A stretch of DNA of 36,384 bases from Cyanobacteria bacterium M_DeepCast_200m_mx_001 (GCA_016882415.1 VGQL01000010.1:1-36384); one strand, 5' to 3'; positions 1 to 8,281 are shown, counted from the first letter of the stretch. The notes: generated by a model from the letters alone, not told the origin. Translations and numbers: made by a program.

Positions 1-54
1 AACCGTCCCCAACAACAATCCACCCTCGATTACGTCTCCGGTCGTTTTGGTTGA
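1..54 (+). CDS. possible 3' end of an unidentified protein gene
   Basis: From base 1 a reading frame runs open for 17 codons and stops at TGA 52-54, ending in residues like LDYVSGRFG. The composition looks coding and the frame is followed by the tail-to-tail tRNA gene, as expected for the end of a plus-strand gene entering from the left. Only 17 residues are visible, so I cannot name the family, and chance is possible. Confidence 0.35.
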   Translation, partial: NRPQQQSTLDYVSGRFG

Positions 55-72
55 ACGCGGCGATCAACCATG

Positions 73-95
73 AAAAAGCCGCCCCAGGGGCGGCT
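73..95 (-). terminator. rho-independent terminator of tRNA-Ser
   Basis: Bases 77-85 and 87-95 form a nearly perfect GC-rich inverted repeat. Read on the minus strand the hairpin is followed by a run of five T. It sits just 3' of the tRNA-Ser gene, so it is the expected intrinsic terminator for that transcript. It could also act on the plus-strand gene that ends at 54. Confidence 0.75.
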
Positions 96-102
96 GTTCA
101 AC

Positions 103-188
103 GGAGAGGGAGGGATTCGAACCCTCGATAGAGTTGCCCCTATACAGCATTTCCAGTGCTGCGCCTTCGACCACTCGGCCACCTCTCC
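103..188 (-). tRNA. tRNA-Ser (anticodon GGA)
   Basis: The minus strand reads as a complete 86-base class II tRNA. The acceptor stem pairs GGAGAGG with CCTCTCC. The anticodon stem CAGCA/TGCTG encloses the loop CTGGAAA, giving anticodon GGA, which decodes UCC/UCU serine codons. A long variable arm follows, as in serine tRNAs, then a T arm with the GTTCGAATC loop region. CCA is not encoded. A terminator hairpin follows directly at 73-95. Confidence 0.95.
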
Positions 189-275
189 GTGAGGGGCTTT
201 TTGCTGCAACGAGCGCAGCTGAGTGGGGCAACGTTGAGAATGTAGCAGTCACCACGACCGTCATTGCTCGCCGGC

Positions 276-641
276 ATGCGCACCCATCCGATCACCGTTC
301 ACTGGCGGCAGCAGAACCGCACCATTGCCCTGGAGGTGCCGGAGGGGGAGTACATCCTGCGCAGCTTCGAGCAGCAGGGGGAACCGTTGCCCTTCAGCTG
401 CCGCAACGGCTGCTGCACCGCCTGCGCCGTGCGGGTGCTGGCCGGCGAGATCGACCAGCGGGAGGCCCTGGGGCTCTCCCGCGAGATTCGCTCCAGGGGC
501 TATGGCCTGCTCTGCGTGGCCCGGGCCTGGGGCCCCCTGGAGGTGGAAACCCAGGATGAGGACGAGGTGTACGAGCTGCAATTCGGCCGCCACTTCGGGC
601 GCGGCCAGGTGAAGGCTGGCCTGCCGCTGGACGACGAATGA
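276..641 (+). CDS. plant-type 2Fe-2S ferredoxin
   Basis: This is a soluble electron carrier of the plant/cyanobacterial 2Fe-2S ferredoxin fold, 121 residues from the ATG at 276. The cluster ligands are C42-x4-C47-x2-C50 and, 29 residues on, C80, which matches the family spacing exactly. An additional cysteine, C46, lies directly beside ligand C47, where PetF-type proteins usually have alanine. The tail is acidic (DEDEVYEL). A TTG at 264 is in frame and would add four residues; ATG is preferred although neither start has a clear ribosome site. The stop overlaps the start of the next gene (ATGA), so the two are probably translated together. It is longer and more diverged than photosynthetic PetF, so a specialised partner is likely, but that is inference. 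Confidence 0.9.
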   Translation: MRTHPITVHWRQQNRTIALEVPEGEYILRSFEQQGEPLPFSCRNGCCTACAVRVLAGEIDQREALGLSREIRSRGYGLLCVARAWGPLEVETQDEDEVYELQFGRHFGRGQVKAGLPLDDE

Positions 642-1573
642 GCGGCGCGGATTTCGTGAACCAGCCCCTCACCCAGAGGGCCCTGGCGGCGGCGGCCCTG
701 CCCCCCGCTGAGCTCGAACAGCTGGCGGCGGTGGCCCGCCGTGCGGCCGAGGCCGGTGCCGAGCAGTTGCGCCACCACTTCGGGCAGCTGGAGCGCATCC
801 GCGAAAAGGGCCGCGCCGGCGATCTGGTGACCGAGGCGGATGTGGCCGCAGAACGGGCCGTGCTGGCGGTGCTGGAGCGGGACACCCCCGACCTGGGGGT
901 GCTGGCGGAAGAGGGGGGCCGACGCCAGGGCCGGGGCAGCCCCCTGGAATGGTGTGTCGATCCCCTCGATGGCACCACCAATTACGCCCATGGGTACCCG
1001 TTGTTTGGCACCTCCATCGGCCTGACGGTGAAGGGGCTGCCCCTGCTGGGGGCCCTAGCGGTGCCGGCCCTGCACCAGCTCTACTGGGCGGCCCCGGGAC
1101 TCGGCGCCTGGTGCAATGACACGGCCCTGCAGGTGAGCGACTGCCAGGCCATCAGCCAGTCGCTGCTGGTGACCGGCTTCGCCTACGACCGCCACACCCG
1201 GCTGGATAACAACTACGCCGAATTTGCCTGGTTCACCCACCGCAGCCGCGGTGTGCGGCGCGGCGGCGCCGCCGCCGTGGACCTGGCCTTCGTGGCGGCC
1301 GGCAAGCTCGATGGCTACTGGGAGCGGGGCCTCTCCCCCTGGGACCTGGCGGCGGGCATGGCGCTGGTGGAGTGTGCCGGTGGGGTGGTGTGTGCCTATG
1401 ACGGCGGCCCGGCCCGGCTCGAGGAGGGGCGGATCATCGCCTGCGCCCCAGGGTTGCGGCAGCCGTTGATTGACGGGCTCGCCCAATGCCAGCCGCTCAC
1501 GGGCAGCAGCTTCGGTGCCCCGGAGCTGGACCAGCCCTCCGGGTCGGCGGCCATGGCCAAGCCCACTCCATAG
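638..1573 (+). CDS. inositol monophosphatase family protein
   Basis: This belongs to the Mg2+-dependent IMPase/FIG superfamily, whose members hydrolyse inositol phosphate, histidinol phosphate or related sugar phosphates. The metal-site motifs are all visible: DLVTEAD at 62-68, E91-E92, VDPLDGTTN at 107-115 and SPWDLAAG at 233-240. The length of 311 residues is somewhat above the usual 260-280, with extra residues at both ends. The start codon overlaps the ferredoxin stop by four bases. hisZ lies 29 bases downstream, so a histidinol-phosphatase role is tempting, but the motifs do not separate substrates and gene order alone is weak evidence in cyanobacteria. Confidence 0.9.
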   Translation: MSGADFVNQPLTQRALAAAALPPAELEQLAAVARRAAEAGAEQLRHHFGQLERIREKGRAGDLVTEADVAAERAVLAVLERDTPDLGVLAEEGGRRQGRGSPLEWCVDPLDGTTNYAHGYPLFGTSIGLTVKGLPLLGALAVPALHQLYWAAPGLGAWCNDTALQVSDCQAISQSLLVTGFAYDRHTRLDNNYAEFAWFTHRSRGVRRGGAAAVDLAFVAAGKLDGYWERGLSPWDLAAGMALVECAGGVVCAYDGGPARLEEGRIIACAPGLRQPLIDGLAQCQPLTGSSFGAPELDQPSGSAAMAKPTP

Positions 1574-1602
1574 GATCACCCCTTCCGGAGAGCTTGCACA
1601 CC

Positions 1603-2784
1603 ATGGCCCTGCAACCGGCGGCTGGCGCCCGGGATCTGAACCCACGGGAGGTGGAGGCCAACCGTTGGCTCTGCGATCGGCTGGCGGCGGTGTATCGGTT
1701 GTGGGGCTATGCCGAAGTGTCCCCGCCGGCGGTGGAGCGGCTGGAGACCCTGGAGGCCGGCGGCAGCATCCAAGACCGCGAGCTGGTCCGACTCGCCGCC
1801 GCCGAACCCCTGGGGCTGAGGCCGGAGATGACCGCCTCCATCGCCCGGGCTGCCTGCACGCGCCTGGGTCAGCGGCCACGGCCCCTGCGGCTGTGGAGTA
1901 CCGGCTCGGTGTTCCGCACCGTGGAAGGCGAAACGGGGCCGCGCTTCGAGGAACGGCTGCAGAGCGGCGTGGAGCTGCTGGGGGAGGGCGGCGCCGATCC
2001 CGTGGCCGGGGATGCCGAGCTGCTGCGGCTGCTGCTGGCCTGCCTGCGGCAGCTGGGGATTGGGGCCCAGCACCGGCCCGTCCTGCTGGTGGGGCACCAT
2101 GCCGTCCTGACGGCGCTGCTGGAGCAGGTGCCGCTGGAGCAGCGCTTGGCCACCCGCCGTGCGCTGATTCAGTACGACCCCCTCGCCCTGGCGCAGCTGC
2201 CGTTGCCCGGCCACCAGACCCAGGCACTGCAACAGCTGATGCGCCTGCGGGGCGATGTGGAGCCAGTGCTCTACCAGCTGGAGCAGCTGCTTGGTCCCTC
2301 GTCGGTGCTGGAGCGACTGGCCCAGACCCTGCAATTGGTGGCCCCGGAGGCGGCGCGTCAGGGGGTCAGGCTCCAGCTGGACCCCAGTTTTCAACCGCAC
2401 TACGAGCTCTATGACGGGCTGGTGCTCAAGTTGGTCTGCCAGGGGGGCGAGGCCCCTGTGGCCATCGCCAGTGGCGGCCGCTACGACGCCCTGGTGACCC
2501 GCTTCGGTGACCAGGCCACCGGCCTGGGCTTCGGCTTTGAGCTCGAAGCGGTGCGGGAGCTGCTCGGCACCGAGGCCGCCCCCCCCGCGGGCGGCGATCC
2601 CGTACTCGTGGCCTGGGCCAGCGGCACCGATCTCACGGCGGCACTGCAGCTGCAGGAGCAACTGCACGCTTCGGGACAAGCGGCGGAACTGCTGCACCGA
2701 CCCTGCGCCAGTGAGGCCGAGGCCCAGGCGATCGCCCGCCAGCGCAACTGTGCCGGGGTCCGCTGGATTCAAGGCGCTGCCTAG
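1603..2784 (+). CDS. hisZ: ATP phosphoribosyltransferase regulatory subunit HisZ
   Basis: HisZ is a catalytically dead class II histidyl-tRNA synthetase paralogue that pairs with short-form HisG to start and feedback-regulate histidine synthesis in the cytosol. The 393-residue product has the HisRS-like core: the LRPEMT segment near 88-93, a VFRTVEGETGPRFEE stretch around 103-117 corresponding to motif 2, and the GGRYDAL signature at 291-297 followed by a GLGFGFELE strand. There is no C-terminal anticodon-binding domain, which distinguishes HisZ from HisRS. The start at 1603 follows a GGAG at 1587-1590. The reading frame is open further upstream, but that segment overlaps the previous gene and is not protein-like. 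hisG is not in the window. Confidence 0.9.
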   Translation: MALQPAAGARDLNPREVEANRWLCDRLAAVYRLWGYAEVSPPAVERLETLEAGGSIQDRELVRLAAAEPLGLRPEMTASIARAACTRLGQRPRPLRLWSTGSVFRTVEGETGPRFEERLQSGVELLGEGGADPVAGDAELLRLLLACLRQLGIGAQHRPVLLVGHHAVLTALLEQVPLEQRLATRRALIQYDPLALAQLPLPGHQTQALQQLMRLRGDVEPVLYQLEQLLGPSSVLERLAQTLQLVAPEAARQGVRLQLDPSFQPHYELYDGLVLKLVCQGGEAPVAIASGGRYDALVTRFGDQATGLGFGFELEAVRELLGTEAAPPAGGDPVLVAWASGTDLTAALQLQEQLHASGQAAELLHRPCASEAEAQAIARQRNCAGVRWIQGAA

Positions 2785-2810
2785 GATCGCTTCAGAGCAT
2801 CTGAGCGTCC

Positions 2811-3035
2811 ATGGCCCACACGATCGTCACCGAAATCTGCGAAGGGGTGGCCGATTGCGTGGATGCCTGCCCGGTGGCCTGCATCCATCCCGGTCAGGGG
2901 GCGAACGCCAAAGGAACCCCCTTCTTCTGGATTGATTTCGACACCTGCATTGATTGCGGCATCTGCCTGCAGGTGTGCCCCGTCGCTGGCGCCATCATTC
3001 CGGAGGAACAACCCTCCCTCCAGAAGGCCGGCTGA
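2811..3035 (+). CDS. small 4Fe-4S type ferredoxin with eight cysteines
   Basis: This is a 74-residue soluble iron-sulfur protein. It has two cysteine groups: C10, C16, C20 and C24 in the first half, and C46-x2-C49-x2-C52-x3-C56-Pro in the second. The second group is a standard 4Fe-4S motif. The first resembles the DCV-x-x-CPV-x-C stretch of 7Fe ferredoxins, but C10 sits six residues before C16 and no CxxC precedes it, so one 4Fe-4S plus one 3Fe-4S cluster is possible. It follows hisZ by 26 bases. No partner enzyme is adjacent. Bacterial-type ferredoxins of this size transfer low-potential electrons; the physiological partner cannot be told from sequence. Confidence 0.88.
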   Translation: MAHTIVTEICEGVADCVDACPVACIHPGQGANAKGTPFFWIDFDTCIDCGICLQVCPVAGAIIPEEQPSLQKAG

Positions 3036-3058
3036 GGCCCGCACGGCGTCGAGACACC

Positions 3059-3886
3059 ATGGCCAGCCAGTGGGACAACTTCCTCCGGAACCTCGGGGAG
3101 TGGCGCGGCACCTTCACCAGCCTCGACCGTGAGGCCCGTGAGCTGGAGTCCACCGCGTCGATCCTCACCCTCGAACAGGGCAGCGAGGAGCGGCTGGTGC
3201 ACTTTCGGCTCCGACGGTTCGCCGATGCCAACCGGGATGGCGAGCCCAGCCGAGATAACCGCGAGGACTACCGCTCCCTCGGGCGCCAGGTGGTGTTCTT
3301 CAGCAGCGGCAGTTTCTGCAAGGGCACCCTTCAGGTGTCGCCGGGCACGGTGTTCGGCGGTGAGTTCGGCTTCATCCAAGGGGATCGGCGCCACAGGCTG
3401 GTGCAGCTGCATCGCGAGGATGGGGGGTTTGATCAATTGGTGCTGATCCGGGAATGGCGCATGGGCAGCAGCGACCTGGAGCAGCCACCCCTCGGGCTGG
3501 AGCAGCTGAACGGTTGCTGGAGCGGCCAGGCCCAACGCATCACGGCCGACTGGCCAGAACCCGACGCCTTGGACTGCCGCTTCGAACTGAGCCCCAATGC
3601 CAGCGGTGGCCACCGCTGGCACAGCCAGCTGGGTGCACGGATCGACGAGGGGGCCCTGGAGGGCAGCGGGGGCGTGCGCACCGCTCACCTGCCGGAACCC
3701 CAACGCTTCATGCTGCTCCCCGATGGCGGTTACCACCTGACGCCGGAGCAGGTGAGCCATCGACAGCCCTTCAGCGTGGAGGCCGGATGGTTGAGCGCCC
3801 CCGATCGGCTGGAGCGGTTGATCCGCCGCTTTGATGCCAGTGGCGCCTGGCAGGAGTCCATCCAGGTGGTGTTGCACCGCGACTGA
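3059..3886 (+). CDS. DUF3598 family protein
   Basis: I recognise this 275-residue protein as a member of DUF3598, a lipocalin-like beta-barrel family found mainly in cyanobacteria and plastids. The N-terminus (SQWDNFLRNLGEW-x-G-x-FTS) and the central GxVFGGEFGFI segment are typical. There is no signal peptide or membrane segment, so it is probably cytosolic. The ATG at 3059 lies 23 bases after the ferredoxin stop. The open frame extends upstream to 2954 only by overlapping the ferredoxin gene. Its ligand is unknown; a chromophore or lipid-binding role is a guess from the fold alone. Confidence 0.8.
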   Translation: MASQWDNFLRNLGEWRGTFTSLDREARELESTASILTLEQGSEERLVHFRLRRFADANRDGEPSRDNREDYRSLGRQVVFFSSGSFCKGTLQVSPGTVFGGEFGFIQGDRRHRLVQLHREDGGFDQLVLIREWRMGSSDLEQPPLGLEQLNGCWSGQAQRITADWPEPDALDCRFELSPNASGGHRWHSQLGARIDEGALEGSGGVRTAHLPEPQRFMLLPDGGYHLTPEQVSHRQPFSVEAGWLSAPDRLERLIRRFDASGAWQESIQVVLHRD

Positions 3887-3984
3887 CGGCGGCCCCCCGG
3901 CTCAGTTGATCCCATATGGGGGTTGAGCCCCGAGGCATACCGGCGGGATTGTCAGCCCAGGTTTGACACGTTCAGGCGGGAGGC

Positions 3985-4230
3985 ATGACCACACCCACCT
4001 TCACCCAGCCCCTCTCCATCGGTGAACTGGAAGCCAGTTATCCCCTCTACTGCAAAGCTCTGCGGATCCTGGTGCGCGATGGCGTCAGCCTGAGCAAAGC
4101 CAGTCGCAGCGTGGCCTGGAGTCGCCTCTCCACACTGCATCAGTGCATGCCGCGGCACTACCGCCATCCGGAGCAGCTCTTTGTTCTGCTCAACCGGGAT
4201 GCCCAGAAGCTGGAGACGAAGGCCGGCTGA
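3985..4230 (+). CDS. conserved small protein, paralogue of 22076-22312
   Basis: This 81-residue protein has no signal peptide, no membrane helix and no domain I can name. Its core contains IGELE, a Y-x-LY-x-KAL segment and AWSRL-S-TLH-x-C-x-PR-x-Y at about residues 41-58. The same core occurs in the product of 22076-22312; by hand alignment about 29 of 72 positions are identical, so the two are paralogues. A GGGAGG ribosome site stands three bases before the ATG. The predicted helices and basic middle are compatible with nucleic-acid or protein binding, but this is not shown. htpG follows 95 bases downstream. Confidence 0.8.
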   Translation: MTTPTFTQPLSIGELEASYPLYCKALRILVRDGVSLSKASRSVAWSRLSTLHQCMPRHYRHPEQLFVLLNRDAQKLETKAG

Positions 4231-4325
4231 CCGACCGTCTGAAGGGACGGTTACCTGCCCATGGCTGCCCCTTGGCGCTGGCCGCCGCCAAGGGGGAATC
4301 TGGAGCACAAGTCGCGACAAGACCG

Positions 4326-6230
4326 GTGGTGCTGCAGGCGGAACAGGGTCAGATCCAGATCCACACCGAAAACATCTTCCCGATCATCAAGAAGGCCGTC
4401 TACAGCGGCCATGAGGTGTTTCTGCGGGAGCTGGTGAGCAACGGGGTGGACGCCATCAGCAAACGGCGCATGGCGGCGATGGCGGGCGACTGCAGCGAGG
4501 GCAGTGAGGGCCAGATCCGCATCCGCATCGACCGTGAGGCCAAGACCCTCACCATCTCCGACAACGGCATCGGCATGACCGCCGATGAGGTGAAGCGCTA
4601 CATCAACCAGGTGGCCTTCTCCAGTGCCGAGGATTTCCTCGAGAAGTACAAGCAGGAGAACGACGCCATCATTGGCCACTTCGGCCTGGGCTTCTACTCG
4701 AGCTTCATGGTGGCCAAGCAGGTGCAGCTGGTGAGCCTCAGCGCCCGCGATGGCAGTGAAGCGGTGCGCTGGAGCTGCGATGGCTCCCCCAACTTCAGCC
4801 TTGAGGCCGCCGAGCGCAGTGAGCCCGGAACCGATGTGATCCTGCACCTGATGGAGGAGGAGCTCGAGTACATCGAGCCGGCGCGGATCCGCACCCTGAT
4901 CACCACCTACTGCGACTTCATGCCGGTGGAGGTGCAGCTGGAGGGGGAGACCGTCAACAAGCGGGAAGCACCCTGGCGCAAGAGCCCTCGGGAGCTCACT
5001 GACAACGACTACATCGAGCTCTACCGCTACCTGTACCCATTCCAGGGGGACCCGCTGCTGTGGGTGCACCTCAACACTGACTACCCCTACAACCTGCAGG
5101 GCATCCTCTACTTCCCGAAATCCACGGGCCGGGCCGACTGGGAGAAGGGGGAGATCAAGCTCTACTGCAACCAAGTGTTCGTGAGCGACTCCATCAAGGA
5201 GGTGGTGCCCCGCTACCTGCTGCCCCTGCGCGGGGTGATCGACTCGCCGGACATCCCCCTGAATGTGAGCCGCTCCGCCCTGCAGACCGACCGGCGGGTG
5301 CGCTCCATCGGCGGCTTCGTGGCCAAGAAAGTGGGGGATCGCCTCAAGGATCTGCACCGGGAAGACCCCAAGCGGTACGCCGAGATCTGGGAATCGCTGG
5401 CCCCGTTCATCAAGATCGGCGCCATGGAAGATGACAAGTTCGCCGACCAGGTGAGCGAACTGGTGCTGTTTGGCACCACCGCCGCCGCTGGCGATGGGGA
5501 CAGCCCCGATCCCATCCCCGGCACCGATGGCAAGGCCTACACCACCCTGGGGGGCTACCGGGCCCGGCTGGAGGCCAGCAACGACAAGCGCATCCTGTAC
5601 TGCACCGATGAGGCCGGCCAGGCCGGGGCGCTCGCCCTCTGGAGGGGCCAGGGGGCGGAGGTGCTGCTGGCGGACACCTTCATCGACACGCAGTTCATCC
5701 CCTGGCTGGAGTACCGCCACAACGAGCTCAAGTTCCAGCGGGTGGACAGCGAGCTGGATGATTCCCTGCAGGAAAAAGAGAGCGAGCTCAGCGATGCCGA
5801 CGGCAAGGACAGCTCCGAGAAGGTGCGGGATCTGTTCAAGGGGGCCCTGGCCAACGACAAGGTGACCATCCAGGTGCAGGCCCTCAAGGGCGAGCAATCC
5901 CCCGCCGCCCTGATCCTGTTGCCGGAGCAGATGCGCCGCATCAACGACATGGGGGCCCTGATGGAGCAACGGCTGCCGGGTCTGCCGGACCACCACGTGT
6001 TGCTGGTGAACCGTCGCCACCCGCTGGTGGAAGGGCTGCTGAAACTCTCCGCCGGGTCGGTGATCACCGGCGGGGGCAGCTCCCCCAGCCAACAACTGGC
6101 GGACGACCTGAGCCGGCACATCTATGAGATGGCCCGCCTGGCGGTGGGGGGACTGGAACCCAACCAGCTGGCGGGCTTCCAGCAGCGCAGCTGTGATCTG
6201 ATGGGGCGACTGATGGAGCGGGGGCTCTGA
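4326..6230 (+). CDS. htpG: chaperone HtpG (Hsp90 family)
   Basis: HtpG is the bacterial Hsp90, an ATP-driven cytosolic dimeric chaperone important for heat and oxidative stress survival in cyanobacteria. The GHKL ATPase motifs are clear: ELVSNGVDAISK, DNGIGM and GHFGLGFYSSFMVA in the first 125 residues, followed by the middle domain (NVSRSALQTD) and a C-terminal dimerisation region. I place the start at GTG 4326, which gives 634 residues, close to the family length. A second GTG at 4329 is equally possible. The frame is open back to 4143, but that part overlaps the preceding gene and is not Hsp90-like. No CIRCE element is visible upstream. Confidence 0.95.
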   Translation: MVLQAEQGQIQIHTENIFPIIKKAVYSGHEVFLRELVSNGVDAISKRRMAAMAGDCSEGSEGQIRIRIDREAKTLTISDNGIGMTADEVKRYINQVAFSSAEDFLEKYKQENDAIIGHFGLGFYSSFMVAKQVQLVSLSARDGSEAVRWSCDGSPNFSLEAAERSEPGTDVILHLMEEELEYIEPARIRTLITTYCDFMPVEVQLEGETVNKREAPWRKSPRELTDNDYIELYRYLYPFQGDPLLWVHLNTDYPYNLQGILYFPKSTGRADWEKGEIKLYCNQVFVSDSIKEVVPRYLLPLRGVIDSPDIPLNVSRSALQTDRRVRSIGGFVAKKVGDRLKDLHREDPKRYAEIWESLAPFIKIGAMEDDKFADQVSELVLFGTTAAAGDGDSPDPIPGTDGKAYTTLGGYRARLEASNDKRILYCTDEAGQAGALALWRGQGAEVLLADTFIDTQFIPWLEYRHNELKFQRVDSELDDSLQEKESELSDADGKDSSEKVRDLFKGALANDKVTIQVQALKGEQSPAALILLPEQMRRINDMGALMEQRLPGLPDHHVLLVNRRHPLVEGLLKLSAGSVITGGGSSPSQQLADDLSRHIYEMARLAVGGLEPNQLAGFQQRSCDLMGRLMERGL

Positions 6231-6243
6231 TCCCCTGACCACC

Positions 6244-7218
6244 ATGGCCCCGACGGCCCTGCCCACGGCATTGCTTCCGGCCCTGGGGTGGCTGCTGGGG
6301 GGTGGTCTGGCGGCCCTGTTGCTGGGACGTCTATGCCGCCGGCTGGCGGGCCGCCGCCACAGCCCCTCGGCCCAGCTGCTGGCGGAGGCCATCGCGCCGG
6401 TGGGCTGGCTGATCAGCGCAGCCCTGGCCTGGCGCACCCTGCCCCTGGCCCTGGGGGCGGATCAGCTGTTCATGGCCCTGGCCAAGCTGGTGACGCTGGT
6501 GGTGCTGGTGCGGCTGGCCAACCGGCTCTGCACCCGCGCCCTGGGCAGCTGGATGGAGCGCTGCCCGGATGAAGCGGTGGCCAGCCTGATCGGATCCCTG
6601 GCGCCCCTGCTGCGGGCCCTGATCTGGTGCCTGGGCGGGGTGCTCTACCTGCAGAACGTCGGGGTGGAGATGGCCGCCATCTGGGCCCTGCTCAGCGCCG
6701 GCGGCATCGGCGCTGGCCTGGCGCTGAAACAACCAGTGCAGGAGTTTTTCAACTACCTCACGATCCTGCTGGACCGCCCCTTCCAGACGGGGCAATGGAT
6801 CCAGGTGAACGGCATCACCGCCCGGGTGGAGCGGGTGGGGGTGCGCTCCACCCGCCTGCGCAACCTCAGCGGCGAGGCGATTGTGATGGGCAACTCGCTG
6901 CTCACCGGCGCGGTGGTGACCAACTGCGATGAATTCGACCAACGCCGCGTGGTGCAGCGCTTCGGCGTGCTGGCGACGGCCGACCCCGATGCCCTGGAGC
7001 AGCTGCCCCAACGGGCGCAACAGCTCCTGGATGCGGTGCCGGGGGCACGGCTGGAGCGCTGTCACCTGCTGGAGCTGCAGGGCAACGCCTTGACCGTGGA
7101 ACTGGTGTATGGGCTGGAGGGATTGGATCCGGCGCAGCACCGGGCGGTACAGCAGCGGGTCACCCTCGGCCTGACGCGGCTGCTGCAGGAGCTGGGCCTG
7201 ACTTTGGCCAGCGGCTGA
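6244..7218 (+). CDS. MscS family mechanosensitive ion channel
   Basis: This is a 324-residue membrane protein of the small-conductance mechanosensitive channel family, which releases solutes on hypo-osmotic shock. Hydrophobic segments fall near residues 10-30, 45-65, 75-95 and 118-140. The pore-lining helix is rich in Gly and Ala ([15 protein letters not shown], about 150-165) and is followed by the beta domain signature [18 protein letters not shown] and [12 protein letters not shown]. The ATG lies 13 bases after the htpG stop, so co-transcription is likely. It is a compact member without large periplasmic or cytosolic additions. Confidence 0.9.
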   Translation: MAPTALPTALLPALGWLLGGGLAALLLGRLCRRLAGRRHSPSAQLLAEAIAPVGWLISAALAWRTLPLALGADQLFMALAKLVTLVVLVRLANRLCTRALGSWMERCPDEAVASLIGSLAPLLRALIWCLGGVLYLQNVGVEMAAIWALLSAGGIGAGLALKQPVQEFFNYLTILLDRPFQTGQWIQVNGITARVERVGVRSTRLRNLSGEAIVMGNSLLTGAVVTNCDEFDQRRVVQRFGVLATADPDALEQLPQRAQQLLDAVPGARLERCHLLELQGNALTVELVYGLEGLDPAQHRAVQQRVTLGLTRLLQELGLTLASG

Positions 7219-7220
7219 CT

Positions 7221-7229
7221 TGCTACTCT
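7221..7229 (+). promoter_or_regulatory. extended -10 promoter candidate for rpmB
   Basis: The segment TGCTACTCT just after the mscS stop matches an extended -10 element (TGn followed by TACTCT). It lies 55 bases before the rpmB ATG in an otherwise GC-rich stretch. No convincing -35 element is at the right distance. Visual match only. Confidence 0.35.
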
Positions 7230-7283
7230 GGGCAACTTGGGCCGGCTGCGGTCCAGTGTTCGTTGTTCCCCAAAAGGTCGGTC

Positions 7284-7520
7284 ATGTCCCGGGTCTGCCA
7301 ACTCACCGGCAAGCGCGCCAACAACGGCATGGCCGTGTCGCACTCCCACGTGCGCACCAAGAAACTGCAGCAGGTGAACCTTCAGGAGCGCCGCCTCTGG
7401 TGGGCTGAAGGCAACCGTTTCATCAAGCTGCGGGTGTCCACCCGTGCCCTCAAGACCATCCAGAAGAAGGGTCTGGGCGCCTACGCCAAGGAACTGGGCA
7501 TCAACCTGGCCAAACTCTGA
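7284..7520 (+). CDS. rpmB: 50S ribosomal protein L28
   Basis: This 78-residue basic protein is L28, a component of the large ribosomal subunit. The sequence has the hallmark [14 protein letters not shown] start and the [23 protein letters not shown] core. Only one cysteine is present near the N-terminus and no CxxC pairs, so this is the zinc-free form. The ATG at 7284 is chosen because it gives the conserved MSRxC start; the frame opens 21 bases earlier. A candidate promoter lies at 7221-7229. Confidence 0.97.
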   Translation: MSRVCQLTGKRANNGMAVSHSHVRTKKLQQVNLQERRLWWAEGNRFIKLRVSTRALKTIQKKGLGAYAKELGINLAKL

Positions 7521-7545
7521 TCAGCAGGGTTTCAGAGCTGATCCC

Positions 7546-8085
7546 GTGATCACACGCCGCCAGCTGTTGGAGGGTTTCACCGCCGGCCTGGCGGTTTGTT
7601 GTGTGGGCCCCCGGGCGGCCCAGGCCCTCGGTGGACCGCTGCCGGCCCTGGATGAACCGGCTCCAGACTTCAGCCTGGATGGGGTGCCGGGGCCCCGCAG
7701 CCTGGGGGATTTCAGCGGTCGCTGGCTGGTGCTCTACTTCTATCCCCGGGATTTCACCGAGGGCTGCACCATCGAGGCCCGCGGCTTCCAGCGGGACCTG
7801 GAAACGTTCCATGCCGCCGGGGCTGAGGTGGTGGGCATCAGCGCCGATTCCGCCGACAGCCACGCCGAATTCTGCGGCAGCGAGGCCCTGGCCTACCCAT
7901 TGCTGTCGGATCCGGGCGGGGCCGTGAGCCGTCGCTACGGCAGCTGGATGGCCCCCTTCTCCCAGCGCCACACCTTCCTGATCGATCCCCAGGGCATGCT
8001 GCGGCAACTGTGGGTGGGGGTCAGGCCCCTCGGGCACAGCCAGGAGGTGTTGGCGGCCCTGCGGGAACGGCAGCTCAGAAGTTGA
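7546..8085 (+). CDS. peroxiredoxin (BCP/PrxQ-like) with a Tat-like signal
   Basis: This is a thioredoxin-fold peroxidase related to PrxQ/BCP, 179 residues from GTG 7546. The peroxidatic cysteine is in DFTEGCTIEARGF. In classic PrxQ a resolving cysteine follows five residues later (CTxxAC); here that position is glycine, so either another cysteine (HAEFCGSEA) or an external thiol resolves the intermediate. The N-terminus TRRQLLEGFTAGLAVCC followed by RAAQA resembles a twin-arginine signal and cleavage site, suggesting export to the thylakoid lumen or periplasm. The gene lies 25 bases after rpmB and its last 11 bases overlap a minus-strand gene. The GTG start is chosen because it begins immediately before the signal. 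Confidence 0.88.
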   Translation: MITRRQLLEGFTAGLAVCCVGPRAAQALGGPLPALDEPAPDFSLDGVPGPRSLGDFSGRWLVLYFYPRDFTEGCTIEARGFQRDLETFHAAGAEVVGISADSADSHAEFCGSEALAYPLLSDPGGAVSRRYGSWMAPFSQRHTFLIDPQGMLRQLWVGVRPLGHSQEVLAALRERQLRS

Positions 8086-8281
8086 ACCAACCCATGCTGG
8101 TGGCCACCTGGAATCCGAAGGTGCCCAGCAGGGAACCCAGCAGAGAGCCGCCGAAGGCCAACCATCCCAGGGGGGCACCCACCGCCTCGCTGGCGGTGCT
8201 GGGCTCCACCAGGCTTAGGCGCTGAGGGGGAGCGGGCTGGCTGTCCTGCTGACGACGGACAAGGGCTTCGAAATCAGGCAT
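8075..8281 (-). CDS. small membrane protein overlapping parA
   Basis: This 68-residue protein has a polar N-terminus (MPDFEALVRRQQDSQ) and one hydrophobic, Gly- and Leu-rich helix at about 37-60 ending in a short aromatic tail. I do not recognise the family. Its first 67 bases overlap, in another frame, the end of the ParA gene, and its last 11 bases overlap the peroxiredoxin gene on the opposite strand. The tight overlap suggests it is translated from the ParA transcript. A membrane partner for the ATPase is a reasonable inference but unproven. Confidence 0.6.
   Translation of the reverse strand: MPDFEALVRRQQDSQPAPPQRLSLVEPSTASEAVGAPLGWLAFGGSLLGSLLGTFGFQVATSMGWFNF

Noticed and set aside
2728-2735. 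HIP1-like octamer GCGATCGC, also at 33662-33669
   Set aside because: Only a few copies were noticed and both lie inside genes; the highly iterated HIP1 pattern of some cyanobacteria is not evident here.
4234-4251. Six-base-pair hairpin (ACCGTC/GACGGT) between the 81-residue gene and htpG
   Set aside because: Weak stem with no T run; too common in GC-rich DNA to call a terminator or thermosensor.
4251-6437. Long minus-strand reading frame opposite htpG
   Set aside because: Shadow of the conserved htpG gene; composition is dominated by His, Gly, Leu and Gln without motifs.
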